From contig NZ_CP059576.1 in assembly GCF_014109825.1 (NCBI RefSeq), positions 1,576,001 through 1,640,000 on the forward strand: a DNA stretch of 64,000 bases. The letters are read 5' to 3'. Under the pieces are notes generated by a model, which had not been told where the DNA came from, searched no databases, and saw nothing but the letters and a program-made list of their open reading frames with translations. Below, one piece after another: positions 19,101-27,972 of the stretch. This DNA is from Legionella sp. PC997. GTDB lineage: Bacteria; Pseudomonadota; Gammaproteobacteria; Legionellales; Legionellaceae. Both the position numbers and the translations under genes were made by a program. Numbering within the stretch: the first letter of the stretch is position 1; each line of letters begins with the position of its first letter.

Positions 19101-22100
19101 AAAACTTACGTGAACATCTTAGTTTTTATAGAAACCTATATCAGTCACTGACTCAAAAAGCGATAGAGCCGAACGAGAGGGATATTGCAGAACTGTTATT
19201 CAGCTTCTATGTTATTCAGTTTACTGGGAAAGGATATTATCGGGATATTGATAAAGAACAATTTACAAACCAATTAATTCTCTTTTTAAAGAACCAAAAT
19301 TTATACCATTTACTTCCAACTCAGAAAGTTTATTCACTCATAGACGATTTATTTCTTTCATTAAGTCAATCAACAACCGACAAACAAAAAGGAACTATCA
19401 GCATATGGTGTCTCTGGCGAGAACAGCAAAATTTTTCTCATAAGATAACAAAACCAATTCCCGAAATTTTCCTAAGGAAATTTTCAAGAAACAACATAGG
19501 GCATTTTTTATTAACGCAAAAAGAAAATTTAATTCAGTCACTCCCTGATATAAATGATGTTGGTGAGAATGCCTGGTCACTCATCAATGTTTGGTGTGAT
19601 GAATTAAATAGCTCCCCAGAATATAAAAAAATTGTTAGGCATTACCTAATGACGCTTTATCCAGAGATGGATATGGGAATTTTATTGAGGGATATTGATA
19701 AGATTGCTGTGTTTTTACATTCCATTACTTCAGTTTACCAAATGAACTCGAGAAGTTTAATTTATCTTGTCTTTGATCAATTTCTTGATAAAACCCCGAA
19801 CAAAGAAGCCTTCTTTTCTCTCAGTGAACTTGTAATGAATGAGATGGCGAAACATCAGAATCCAGCGTCAAAAGATAAGTTAACCAACAGTTTCTTACTG
19901 ATTCTTAGGAATAGTTCAAAACTTTACCAAGGACTCCCACAAACAAAGGATTTAATAAGTCTTCTCCTGGATACTTTTTTCAAAATGGAGATTACAGAAA
20001 GCCCTAAATTACTGTTCACTCTAATGGAAATTTTATTGCCATTAGGGATGGACGAAGCTCAGCAACTTTTTAAAAAGCTTCTTCCTATGGTTGCTAGTGA
20101 AGAAGGGAGGAAATTTCTAAAGTTTCACTCTGATTTAAATACAACTCAACTCAAAGAAATAATACTATTTGCACAAAACGTGAAATCCCCTGCACTTGCC
20201 TTGAGTGCCCTGGAATGGCTTTTTCAACAGGGTCTTTCCAAAGAATTGACTGGAATGACTTCATTATTTGAGCAAAAGGATGAGGAAGATATCCGTTGCT
20301 TATTGCTTCTTGGTCAAATCCTTTATCAGAAAAAAGATAAATCGCTACTGACTCAATTGCATAAGTTAAATAATAAACCCATACAAGTTTTAAAGAAGAT
20401 TGTATGTCTTTATCAACTAAAAACTGCAAATGCAGAAGAAGTAGTCGAATTATTGAGCACATCTTCCTTAGAGGAGGGAATTGCATTATTTTTGCGTAAA
20501 AAATATCAAAACAATCTCGAGCGATACGACTACCATTCTGAAAGAGTAAGAGAACACATAGCCCAAATTAAACTAAAATCTCCGGAAAGTGATGACGATT
20601 TACCATTGAGCCATCAGGAACAAGAAGAGTTATGGCATGACTATCAATTTTTAATGTCCTTTCTGGCAAAGAAGACTATCAAAATTAATTTTCGGGGATC
20701 CAATAAAGAAGTCACTATTAATGAGTTGACTGAGAAAGAGTTTCAGCTTTTATTTAAGGAACTCCAAGAACAAATTAAAAATGGATTAAATGTCCATCGT
20801 AACCAATTACTCTTAATTGCTTTAAGCGCTGAAGCTCTTTATAGAACTACAAACAAGTTTCCTCGTCATACCCAAATATTAACTCTTCTCAAACATCTTC
20901 ATCATCCAGGTAACATCATACATGAAATTAAAACTGGAGAAGGGAAGAGTATCGTTGCTGCAATGCATGCTGTTCTATTATGTGGGAATGGTCGGACGGT
21001 TGATATTGTCACCGAAAATGAGCAATTAGCTAAAAATGCTCTGGAGAAATTTGCGCCATTTTATCAGTATTTGGGAATACCTCATGGAACGAGCATTGTA
21101 GCAGCGCAAAGCACCCATTCGGAATATATCCCTAATGGGATCAACTATTCGACGGCATCTGATTTGTCTTTATTTCGTATGCGGATGGCTTTGGAGAAAA
21201 GAGCAATGCCAACCAATCCCTCTCTAATTGGGGATGAGATTGATGCAACCTTAACTTCAACAGTGCAATTTCGTTTGGCAGCACCAATAGATTTTATATC
21301 TAATGATACGAAATTTTGCCACCAAATGAATCAATTGGTCCTTGATTTTGTCAAAGAAAAGGAGATCTATTTAAATAACCCATGCAGCCAAACGGACGAT
21401 ATCCTTAATTTAAAAAATTATTTTATTGCCAAGAATCCTAATAAAGAATTTCTTGATTTTACCCAAAAAGTTTCTGATGAGATTTTAGGGATATTAATTG
21501 AATCAGCGATGATAGCTCAGGAGCTGGAAGAAAATGAAGATTATTATATTGTTAAAAAGAAGGATAGCAAAAATGAATACTTCTATGCCGCCCCAATTAT
21601 TGCCAGCACTAAAAGACCAGCTCCCTATGTAAACTATTCTGATTATGTTCAACAGTTGTTGCATACCTTACTCAATAATAAACAACCACCACCAGCTTAT
21701 CCATTCAAAATAGAACCAAATACAGAAACGATCCTTGCCACCAGTTCCAAAAATTTTTTTGACTATTATCGATTACATGAAGGCCCTATAATTGGTTTGA
21801 CTGCAACCGCAGGTGCCTGTGTAGAACGTGCTGAATTTTTTGAACAGCAGGGTTTAGTAGCATACAGTTATCCTTCCTTTTATCCTGATCGGTCTACAGA
21901 TTTGGGATTAATAACGGTATTTGGAAAAGAGGCACTCCTTCAAAAAACATTCGAATGGATTAAACAACACAAACAACAAAATCCCACTCAACCTATTTTG
22001 TTAATTACGCGTTCACCGCAAGCTACTGAGCAATTCAAGAATTTTATTATGTCTCAAACGGACTGGAAAATTCAGAGTTATCATGGCCTCGAAGATGCAG

Positions 22101-24547
22101 GAAAATCAGAAGAAAACATTATTTATACAGCTGGAAAAGATGATGTTCTCACTGCTGCAAATCAAAGCCTGGCTCGGGGTGCAGATATTGATCCTGAGCA
22201 TGAGTATGGTTTATTAGCCATTAATACATGTACTGATTTAACACCGAGCGAATTGCGTCAAATTCAAGGAAGAGCAGCTCGTAATGGAAAACCTGGACAA
22301 TTCATTTCGATCATTGATGCACAGAACCTAGGTTCTCCTTCTGACTCCGCCGAATCTTTGGCGGCTGCTTATAAAAGACATCAACTCGATATTAGTATAT
22401 CTCAACAAAAAATGCGTGCAAAAAGTCGCTTATTGGAGGAATCTCGTTATTGTATAGTGAGTCATCTTCTCAAACTACGTGAAGCTGCTGACAAAATATT
22501 AGCATCTCAATTTGGGGAAGAGCATTCTATTGCGGATCATCAACAATTAATGCGTTCCTTGAGTTCATTGAATCGGAGAGCAGAAAAACATTATGCAAAG
22601 TTATTGGAGCAACACTCTGAAATAGATGATGAAACAGCCAATGAATTTCTTTTCACACTAATTAATGATTACCAGCAGGTCTTGGACAATTGGCTTCCAG
22701 AAGATCAATTTCGTCAGATGCAATTCGTCCAACCATCAATTCCACTTGAATCCTTGAAAATGCTTTCACTAAAGTTGCAAAAAACTTCAGTGGGGCAATT
22801 ACGGAATTTTGCCGAAATTTTTCACCGCAAATGGAAATTAGATGGGCATAAACAAACCAAACAACACTTGGATAGTTTGGATGAATTAGCGGAGTTGTTT
22901 GAGCCTTATTTTAAAAAGAGATGTAGCTTTAAGTTTGCACTGGGGCATGCATTGAATCAAAAGGAGCTTCTTGAAACAGAAAAAATAAATGCTCAATTTA
23001 CTGTTATTAAAAAAAGTATTGATGAAATGCTGGAGTTTGCCCAATCCATTCCTGTAATTGGTAAATTAGTTCCTGTCGTAAGTATCAGAACATATGTGGA
23101 GCAGTACCTTGATGTAACTAAAAATCAAATTCGAGAAAAAAAATGGGATGAGATAAGTCCTCCGACCATAGATATTTCTAGTATCACTAATTGGTTTCAA
23201 GGAGTAAGTCATATACTTTCCGTGAGCTCCATTTTAATTGGAGGCCCAATGTCTTTTGTTATAAAACGTTTTATCATACCCACTATATTGGGATGGATAA
23301 AAAAAGCGCTTAAACGTAGTTTTGCAAATTCAGAATCACTGGTTGCACAAATACTTATTGGTATCGATGACATAGGCAATGATTTATCGGAAGCAATTAA
23401 TGCCCTCACTACTTTAGATAAAGAAAAAAATATTACAGTAGGACTCTTATTAGATAAGTTTGGCCCGTTGTTAAGAAATAAAGCACTTCTGTTGGCTTTA
23501 TCAAAATATTTGCAGCTTATTGAAAAGCCGCAATACATTCCATGGTTGGAAGCTATTCCGGATGTACTGGCTATGTTTGAACGTTATCGAAACAATAAAC
23601 CTGATGAGTTGCTGAAAGTTAATACTGTAATGTTGTTTTTAAAACAGGCCGCAAGTTCAAAGTTGATTTTAAAAGTACTTAAAAATAGCTCGTATCACGA
23701 AAGTTTCCAGCGATTAAGTCAGTTAGACTCAAGATTTGTAAACCAAATGAGTGCCCTTTCTTTTACTGATTTTATAAATTTAATCAGGATTGCCGCTCAT
23801 CCCAATTTCTTTATATTAATGGAAAAACTCCCGGAAAAAACTACCTTTGTAGAATTGGCCCAATGGTTAGAATCCATCCCAGAGGATCTGCCCAATGAGA
23901 CTCGACAAACGATTCAAGAGCTCCTGGATTACCAAAGAAATCATGAACGAATTGCTGAAGAAAATAAGCAAAATATACTAAATTTACGTAAAAAAGGTCA
24001 TTTAACACTTAGTAAGTTTAAAGACGAACTTGAAAAATTGAAACCTGTGTGCAAACCAGGGGGATTAAAGCCAGAGCCAGAGGTTAAAGAATCTTCAAAA
24101 CCTTTTGACATGAAGAACTTGGTCTTTCTATTGGTAGTAGCAGCATTTATAAGTTATAGCGTTTTATATTTCTCTATTCCCATTGCATTAGTAAGTTTGG
24201 CTCTTGCTGCGTGGATACTCGCTCCCACCGTTCGCAATCATTTTTCACAACAAGAAAATGAACTTGTAAAATCATCGGAAAATTCCTTATCTTCGGAAGA
24301 TGTTCCTTCATTTATATTAAAGGAAGACCTTAAATCACAGTTAATAACAGGTAAAACAAATAATATTGTACGTGAAGTGAAAGAAAGCACACTCTCTGGT
24401 ATTGGAGAGGCAAAATTAGGTTTTTTTAGAGGAAAAATACAAAAAAATGAAAAAGGAATAATGGAGAATAAATTACCTCCCACATTTATCGATCAAGAAT
24501 TACAAGTACAGCAATTAATAGGGCATGCTTCGCTGTCATCTCGATAA
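16166..24547 (+). CDS. Giant protein with embedded SecA-like ATPase motor; candidate secreted effector
   Basis: About 2,793 residues if started at the ATG at 16166; a TTG two codons upstream is possible, and neither has a clear ribosome-binding site. The only recognisable domain is a SecA-type DEAD motor at about 1560-2060. It has Walker A KTGEGKS near 1589-1595, VTENEQLAKNALEKF, Walker B-like GDEID near 1689-1693, GLTATAG, LARGADI and the arginine-finger-like QIQGRAARNGKPGQF near 2036. SecA's C-terminal SecB-binding zinc motif is absent. Before it lie ~1,550 mostly helical residues with a Gln-rich tract near 428-463; after it come coiled-coil stretches and a hydrophobic hairpin near 2650-2692. 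It is not a housekeeping SecA. Size, position and helical content suggest a Dot/Icm effector or toxin-like motor, by inference only. Confidence 0.85.
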   Translation: MHDSVVPFLYIKKQPTSFFSGSDKPKYMWSSSESGVINDVSFTLLKSVLSWYRNPFTEKISALVPKDTQTIKKNDNKQFWKSRKGYISLETIAELDDIGNWRDKSFLINILLDEFNIYLQEGFTIGINFREIFLVPEGEEPPSHFRPGIDLCVRSHVEYKEMTGRLSYQLGKAIFYRYKPFISSDRTKDSVNQTIIDYYSNNPFCSTWNKPYIDYTTSLKNYHFFDSAFACFIAYKMPLSYEYLSASRPISKVVALTYPVQVTELLPFFQNSTAYGNQELTIVLKGSQYKDKSIRQSVYEEIAQLIKESKCTSMIHLFLITKDDIDANLLALKPESQEKNSLYESLPQDAGYYLSSSKLLSLTYRNIQSIALSSELFDKELRVLDKVYEGRAKKKPGAYIYAKEVSNNIRKSKTMTISQLKSKARLSVTQQQSVAQTQVVNQQVQETHQQTLNQQTMQNVAISTQMTSKSSWDLKVNLDSFCKRLESCAKKYLSQVTDEEQLFKQAGCLTEFYLKHHSRSQFYNQLANDKGFRLQMAAKLFGTALVSKHDSSSLVKIKLPHYAVDNIEVVVANSLIANIESVRDGLFEKYREVKDYYLFGQTIDNYTLVSYRSHIIPSLALSQLWNMPTKSQEEHLARPFVPSLSYNILLSEEELASVESGKKLELIECVESLLKLFKPHPPCNPEEIRILEQQMLVLIRFYCLNRSEEIEQIEDFIKCFPTHNEDNLKILLHVLTCSHKKGLDSLLKLLSFLNDRGLLAYFYKIYFQYAVDTSVLKELLNSPLRSIFLRLAARIPIAKSKESWPDFERFCLHLSLFAAQNNFQLDANDLRTVENLWRRLYAKFLAYSGNKETEAQKLLSQLTLNLIDEHSLCIAPVSKLDTFCTGLEYLLDHAMSKQMLEEQIEEIKGISLLPMDAPYACEWNGFRLVSSEMQIYSSAINPENKAYSISPDELLQIMCSHQPGNDDLKVAVFRYLGTQNLREHLSFYRNLYQSLTQKAIEPNERDIAELLFSFYVIQFTGKGYYRDIDKEQFTNQLILFLKNQNLYHLLPTQKVYSLIDDLFLSLSQSTTDKQKGTISIWCLWREQQNFSHKITKPIPEIFLRKFSRNNIGHFLLTQKENLIQSLPDINDVGENAWSLINVWCDELNSSPEYKKIVRHYLMTLYPEMDMGILLRDIDKIAVFLHSITSVYQMNSRSLIYLVFDQFLDKTPNKEAFFSLSELVMNEMAKHQNPASKDKLTNSFLLILRNSSKLYQGLPQTKDLISLLLDTFFKMEITESPKLLFTLMEILLPLGMDEAQQLFKKLLPMVASEEGRKFLKFHSDLNTTQLKEIILFAQNVKSPALALSALEWLFQQGLSKELTGMTSLFEQKDEEDIRCLLLLGQILYQKKDKSLLTQLHKLNNKPIQVLKKIVCLYQLKTANAEEVVELLSTSSLEEGIALFLRKKYQNNLERYDYHSERVREHIAQIKLKSPESDDDLPLSHQEQEELWHDYQFLMSFLAKKTIKINFRGSNKEVTINELTEKEFQLLFKELQEQIKNGLNVHRNQLLLIALSAEALYRTTNKFPRHTQILTLLKHLHHPGNIIHEIKTGEGKSIVAAMHAVLLCGNGRTVDIVTENEQLAKNALEKFAPFYQYLGIPHGTSIVAAQSTHSEYIPNGINYSTASDLSLFRMRMALEKRAMPTNPSLIGDEIDATLTSTVQFRLAAPIDFISNDTKFCHQMNQLVLDFVKEKEIYLNNPCSQTDDILNLKNYFIAKNPNKEFLDFTQKVSDEILGILIESAMIAQELEENEDYYIVKKKDSKNEYFYAAPIIASTKRPAPYVNYSDYVQQLLHTLLNNKQPPPAYPFKIEPNTETILATSSKNFFDYYRLHEGPIIGLTATAGACVERAEFFEQQGLVAYSYPSFYPDRSTDLGLITVFGKEALLQKTFEWIKQHKQQNPTQPILLITRSPQATEQFKNFIMSQTDWKIQSYHGLEDAGKSEENIIYTAGKDDVLTAANQSLARGADIDPEHEYGLLAINTCTDLTPSELRQIQGRAARNGKPGQFISIIDAQNLGSPSDSAESLAAAYKRHQLDISISQQKMRAKSRLLEESRYCIVSHLLKLREAADKILASQFGEEHSIADHQQLMRSLSSLNRRAEKHYAKLLEQHSEIDDETANEFLFTLINDYQQVLDNWLPEDQFRQMQFVQPSIPLESLKMLSLKLQKTSVGQLRNFAEIFHRKWKLDGHKQTKQHLDSLDELAELFEPYFKKRCSFKFALGHALNQKELLETEKINAQFTVIKKSIDEMLEFAQSIPVIGKLVPVVSIRTYVEQYLDVTKNQIREKKWDEISPPTIDISSITNWFQGVSHILSVSSILIGGPMSFVIKRFIIPTILGWIKKALKRSFANSESLVAQILIGIDDIGNDLSEAINALTTLDKEKNITVGLLLDKFGPLLRNKALLLALSKYLQLIEKPQYIPWLEAIPDVLAMFERYRNNKPDELLKVNTVMLFLKQAASSKLILKVLKNSSYHESFQRLSQLDSRFVNQMSALSFTDFINLIRIAAHPNFFILMEKLPEKTTFVELAQWLESIPEDLPNETRQTIQELLDYQRNHERIAEENKQNILNLRKKGHLTLSKFKDELEKLKPVCKPGGLKPEPEVKESSKPFDMKNLVFLLVVAAFISYSVLYFSIPIALVSLALAAWILAPTVRNHFSQQENELVKSSENSLSSEDVPSFILKEDLKSQLITGKTNNIVREVKESTLSGIGEAKLGFFRGKIQKNEKGIMENKLPPTFIDQELQVQQLIGHASLSSR

Positions 24548-24562
24548 ACCATTCAAAGTTTA

Positions 24563-25324
24563 TTAAAATACGTTTTTTTCTTCTCTTAAGATTCTAAATA
24601 TTTCAAACGAATTTTTTGATGATGCTCCATGTGCGAGTGCATATTTATGTACTTCAGGTTCATCGGTACGTAAAAAAGGATTAATTAATAATTCGAGTTC
24701 TAATGTCGATGGAAGGGTGCAAGCTCGGGGTGAATTATGTATTTTGTTTAAGTATTGTTGAATCACCTGGTTATTAGGTTCCACTGTTTGAGCGAAGCGT
24801 AAATTTTGTTCTGTGTACTCATGGGCGCAAAATATTTTTGTGGTAGGTGGTAAGGTTTTGAAAAGATACAATGATTGATGTAATTGTTCCATTGTTCCGT
24901 CAAAAACACGGCCACAGCCCGCAGAAAAAAGGGTATCGCCACAAAATAATAATCCCTTACTTGACTCATAATAACTAATATGACTTGAGGTATGTCCCGG
25001 ATTGAATAAAATTGTGAAAAAACATAGTCCGATTCGAAGGGATTGATGTTCACATAGCCTATTATTTACATTCGGAATGCGAGGATCGTTTGGACCATAA
25101 ACAGCACATGAGGGATAGACTTTGAGTAATTGACTTACTCCTCCAATATGATCATGATGATGGTGAGTTAGCAGAATAGAATCCAATTGCAGTTGATGTG
25201 TATGAGCAAATTGCACTACTGGTTCTGCATCACCAGGATCGACACAATCAAATGTTCCTGCAGCTTTATCAATAATTGCCCAAATGTAATTATCGGAAAA
25301 AGCAGGAATAGGGTAGATATTCAT
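24563..25324 (-). CDS. gloB: Hydroxyacylglutathione hydrolase (glyoxalase II)
   Basis: A 253-residue metallo-beta-lactamase-fold enzyme with the [10 protein letters not shown] motif at residues 53-62 holding the binuclear metal site. [12 protein letters not shown] and [12 protein letters not shown] supply further ligands, and the C-terminal substrate-binding helices are present. It hydrolyses S-D-lactoylglutathione to D-lactate and glutathione in methylglyoxal detoxification. Its start overlaps the end of rlmJ by four bases, so the two are cotranscribed. It converges on the giant gene with a 15-base gap. Confidence 0.96.
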   Translation of the reverse strand: MNIYPIPAFSDNYIWAIIDKAAGTFDCVDPGDAEPVVQFAHTHQLQLDSILLTHHHHDHIGGVSQLLKVYPSCAVYGPNDPRIPNVNNRLCEHQSLRIGLCFFTILFNPGHTSSHISYYESSKGLLFCGDTLFSAGCGRVFDGTMEQLHQSLYLFKTLPPTTKIFCAHEYTEQNLRFAQTVEPNNQVIQQYLNKIHNSPRACTLPSTLELELLINPFLRTDEPEVHKYALAHGASSKNSFEIFRILREEKNVF

Positions 25325-26154
25325 GAATAAGCCTCAATAAGAAAAGAGGAACTACCTGAATTAAAATAAGTTTTAAGGGTATTTAAGACTGTTTTCATTT
25401 CTTCTGCTAAAGTGAAGGGTGGATTAATTATCCATAGACCACAACCCCCCATACCGTTCATTGGTGTTGAAGTCAGATTGAATTCAATACGTAACGCATT
25501 TGTGGGATTGATTTCTTTCATCCCTCTATTAAGTCTATCATTTAGTTTTTTATCGACCAATGGATACCAAAGACAAAATACACCTGTAGCAAAACGAGAA
25601 TAAGCATGTTTAATTGCAAGAGGAATCTCTTTATATTCTTCTTTTATTTCAAATGAAGGATCAATAAAAATTAATCCTCTCTTTTCTGGGGGTGGAAGTA
25701 GTGCTTTCATCGCTGCGATACCGTCAGTATTGCTGAAATGTACTTTTTTATTCATGCACTTAAGCTGACTTAGAGCTTCGAACTCTCTAGGATGAAGCTC
25801 ACAAAAATACATCCTGTCCTGCATGCGGAGCATGTTAATCGCGAGGAACGGTGAACCCGGATAATATCGCAATGAATGAGTAGAGTTGATTTGATTGAGC
25901 GATTGAAAATAGTTTTGAAAAACAGAGGGCAGGGATTGTCGGTCATGCCAAATTAATTGAATGCCTTGTTTGTATTCCTGAGTTTTTTCAGCTTGCTTAT
26001 TCTTTAAATCATACAACCCTTTCCCGGAATGAGTTTCAAGATAAAATAGAGGTTTATCTTTACGCGTTAAGTAATCCAAAAGATGGGTTAAAACGATATG
26101 TTTGATGACATCCGCAAAATTTCCTGCATGATATCCGTGTTGATAACTGAGCAT
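25321..26154 (-). CDS. rlmJ: 23S rRNA (adenine2030-N6)-methyltransferase RlmJ
   Basis: A 277-residue protein starting [19 protein letters not shown], the diagnostic RlmJ N-terminus. The segments [13 protein letters not shown] and [10 protein letters not shown] are conserved in the family. The N6-adenine methyltransferase catalytic tetrad, normally DPP(Y/F), reads DPSFE at residues 165-169, a Ser in place of the second Pro. The residue change looks tolerable because Asp, first Pro and aromatic remain, but it is unusual. The gene is upstream of gloB in the same operon. Confidence 0.94.
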   Translation of the reverse strand: MLSYQHGYHAGNFADVIKHIVLTHLLDYLTRKDKPLFYLETHSGKGLYDLKNKQAEKTQEYKQGIQLIWHDRQSLPSVFQNYFQSLNQINSTHSLRYYPGSPFLAINMLRMQDRMYFCELHPREFEALSQLKCMNKKVHFSNTDGIAAMKALLPPPEKRGLIFIDPSFEIKEEYKEIPLAIKHAYSRFATGVFCLWYPLVDKKLNDRLNRGMKEINPTNALRIEFNLTSTPMNGMGGCGLWIINPPFTLAEEMKTVLNTLKTYFNSGSSSFLIEAYS

Positions 26155-26222
26155 GGTGTTCCTAAAACATTTTTATAATTGTCTACTATACTCTTTTTAA
26201 GAGAGTATAAAAGAGGAAATCT

Positions 26223-26420
26223 ATGGATCTTCACGAAGACTATGATGACCAATCATTCTCTGATTATAATTACGACGATGATATCGAATCTACAGCTCAT
26301 CGAAAAAACGTTAGACGTATGCTTGAGGAGAAATTGGAGCGTAAACGTTTAAAAGAGGAATTTAAAGATGATTTCGATGAGTTGAGCGGAGATTTTGACT
26401 GGGATATTTTAGATAAGTAA
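26223..26420 (+). CDS. Small acidic, charged protein (PA3496-like)
   Basis: A 65-residue protein with an acidic N-terminus (DLHEDYDDQSFSDYNYDDD), a basic helix containing RKNVRRMLEEKLERKRLKEE, and an acidic tail ending DWDILDK. The layout recalls the small PA3496-type proteins of gamma-proteobacteria, annotated as putative envelope-integrity factors; no biochemical role is known. AGAGGAAATCT precedes the ATG at good spacing, which supports a real gene. It diverges from rlmJ. Confidence 0.75.
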   Translation: MDLHEDYDDQSFSDYNYDDDIESTAHRKNVRRMLEEKLERKRLKEEFKDDFDELSGDFDWDILDK

Positions 26421-26502
26421 TTGAGCCTCTCTTAATGATGCTCAAATTAGAAACGCTTTGAAACAACATGGCGGTGTATCTTATTATCATAATGATAGTC
26501 GT

Positions 26503-27357
26503 CTATTGATGCATTAATGTGGCTGCTTTTAGGGTATTTTCGAGTAATGTGACTATGGTCATTGGTCCTACTCCCCCCGGTACGGGTGTTATCCACGAGA
26601 CTTTGTTTACGGCATTTTTAAAATCTATATCACCTCTAATGCTGCCATCTGCGAGTCTATGGATGCCTACATCAATGATGATCTGATTTTTACTAAGCCA
26701 TTCACAATCAATAACATCCATTTTTCCTGTGGCTATAATGACAATATCAGCAATGCGCACAAATTTTTCTAAATCTTGAGTGAATTTATGGGCGATAGTT
26801 ACTGTCGCTCCAGCAAGGAGTAATTCTAAACTCATAGGGCGTCCGACAATATTAGACGCACCAATAATCAGAGCATGTTTCCTTTTCACTTCAATTTGGT
26901 AATGTTGTAAGAGGTGCATTATGCCAAGAGGCGTACATGGGCGTAATAATGGGTTACGCTGCGCCAGTCGGCCCAAATTATAAGGATGAAAGCCATCAAC
27001 ATCTTTTTCTGGTTTGATATGTTCAATAATCAAACGTTCATTTATATGCTTGGGTAAAGGCAGCTGGATGAGGATCCCATCAATTTGATCAGAGCCGTTT
27101 AATTCATCAATTAGTTTGATAAGTTCTTTCTGGGTTGTTTTTTCTGGCAGATCGTAGGAATGGGAAATTATACCTACTTCCAAACATGCTTTACGCTTAT
27201 TGGCAACGTAGACAGTAGAAGCAGGATCGTTGCCAATGAGAACTACAGCAAGACCGGGGGCGCGATGATATCTTTGTACATAATCGTGCACATGGTGTTT
27301 TAGTTCCTCTCGACGAAGAGAGGCGACAACCTTTCCTTCAATCAATGATGCTGACAT
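26503..27357 (-). CDS. folD: Bifunctional methylenetetrahydrofolate dehydrogenase/cyclohydrolase FolD
   Basis: The ATG at 27355-27357 ([17 protein letters not shown]) gives the standard 284 residues; a TTG seven codons upstream adds a non-homologous leader. Conserved segments are [20 protein letters not shown] with the catalytic Lys, [40 protein letters not shown] for NADP binding, and [19 protein letters not shown]. It interconverts 5,10-methylene-, methenyl- and 10-formyl-tetrahydrofolate in the cytosol. Monocistronic. Confidence 0.96.
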   Translation of the reverse strand: MSASLIEGKVVASLRREELKHHVHDYVQRYHRAPGLAVVLIGNDPASTVYVANKRKACLEVGIISHSYDLPEKTTQKELIKLIDELNGSDQIDGILIQLPLPKHINERLIIEHIKPEKDVDGFHPYNLGRLAQRNPLLRPCTPLGIMHLLQHYQIEVKRKHALIIGASNIVGRPMSLELLLAGATVTIAHKFTQDLEKFVRIADIVIIATGKMDVIDCEWLSKNQIIIDVGIHRLADGSIRGDIDFKNAVNKVSWITPVPGGVGPMTIVTLLENTLKAATLMHQ

Positions 27358-27496
27358 AGTTACCCATAAGAAAAGCAAGGTAATAAATTATGAATTAGAG
27401 GTAGGGGTAATGCAATAGATTAATGATGTCTGAAGTAATTATCCAGAATTTTAAAGATACTTACCCCGTTTTTAATTTAATATTTTAGGTTCTAGT

Positions 27497-27757
27497 TCAA
27501 ACCTTTGTCCTTAACGTGTTGTAGAGCCAAGCAATTAGAAAGCTACTAATAAAAGTACTAATAAATACTCCGACTGCACCAAGAACGCATTGAAGTAAGG
27601 AAAGATCATAGGTCATGTATACTGTTCCCATTACCCCAGTAAAGGGTTTGCCTTTATTAAAAATTAAAATCATCAATCCCATGAAGAATGTAGAGATTCC
27701 CGATAGAGCGCCAAGAGATACTCCTAAAGCAATTGGATCTATTTTGCCGAATTTCAT
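27497..27757 (-). CDS. Small holin-like membrane protein, copy 1
   Basis: Started at the ATG at 27755-27757, which has AGG at seven bases; the longer reading adds 12 residues. The 86-residue product begins MKFGKIDPIALGVSLGALSG and has about three hydrophobic stretches (residues 8-30, 36-52 and 56-80). A GKPF motif lies between the first two. It is clearly paralogous to the 87-residue protein at 29756-30019; both share FFMGL, GKPF and an SSxxIAWxYN-type C-terminus. Such small proteins are often annotated as bacteriophage holin-like in Legionella genomes, but there are no phage genes here. Confidence 0.75.
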   Translation of the reverse strand: MKFGKIDPIALGVSLGALSGISTFFMGLMILIFNKGKPFTGVMGTVYMTYDLSLLQCVLGAVGVFISTFISSFLIAWLYNTLRTKV

Positions 27758-27972
27758 ATAGTTACCTATTATTTTCCAAATAATTCGTACCATTATTCAT
27801 TATTATGATTGTTATGTGAAGCATCTTACTTTATGCAAGAAGGATTAAAAATTGAGTATATTTTGTTCAGGAAACCCATGATTAAATTACTAAAAGTTTT
27901 GCTACAGAGCATGATTGACTCATAAGCTTGCTATCTCTATACTGAAATCCCTTTGATTTTAAGGTAAATATC

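Noticed and set aside
16166..24547. Calling the giant gene a housekeeping SecA translocase
   Set aside because: It is three times too long, diverges strongly outside the motor motifs, and lacks the SecA C-terminal zinc motif.
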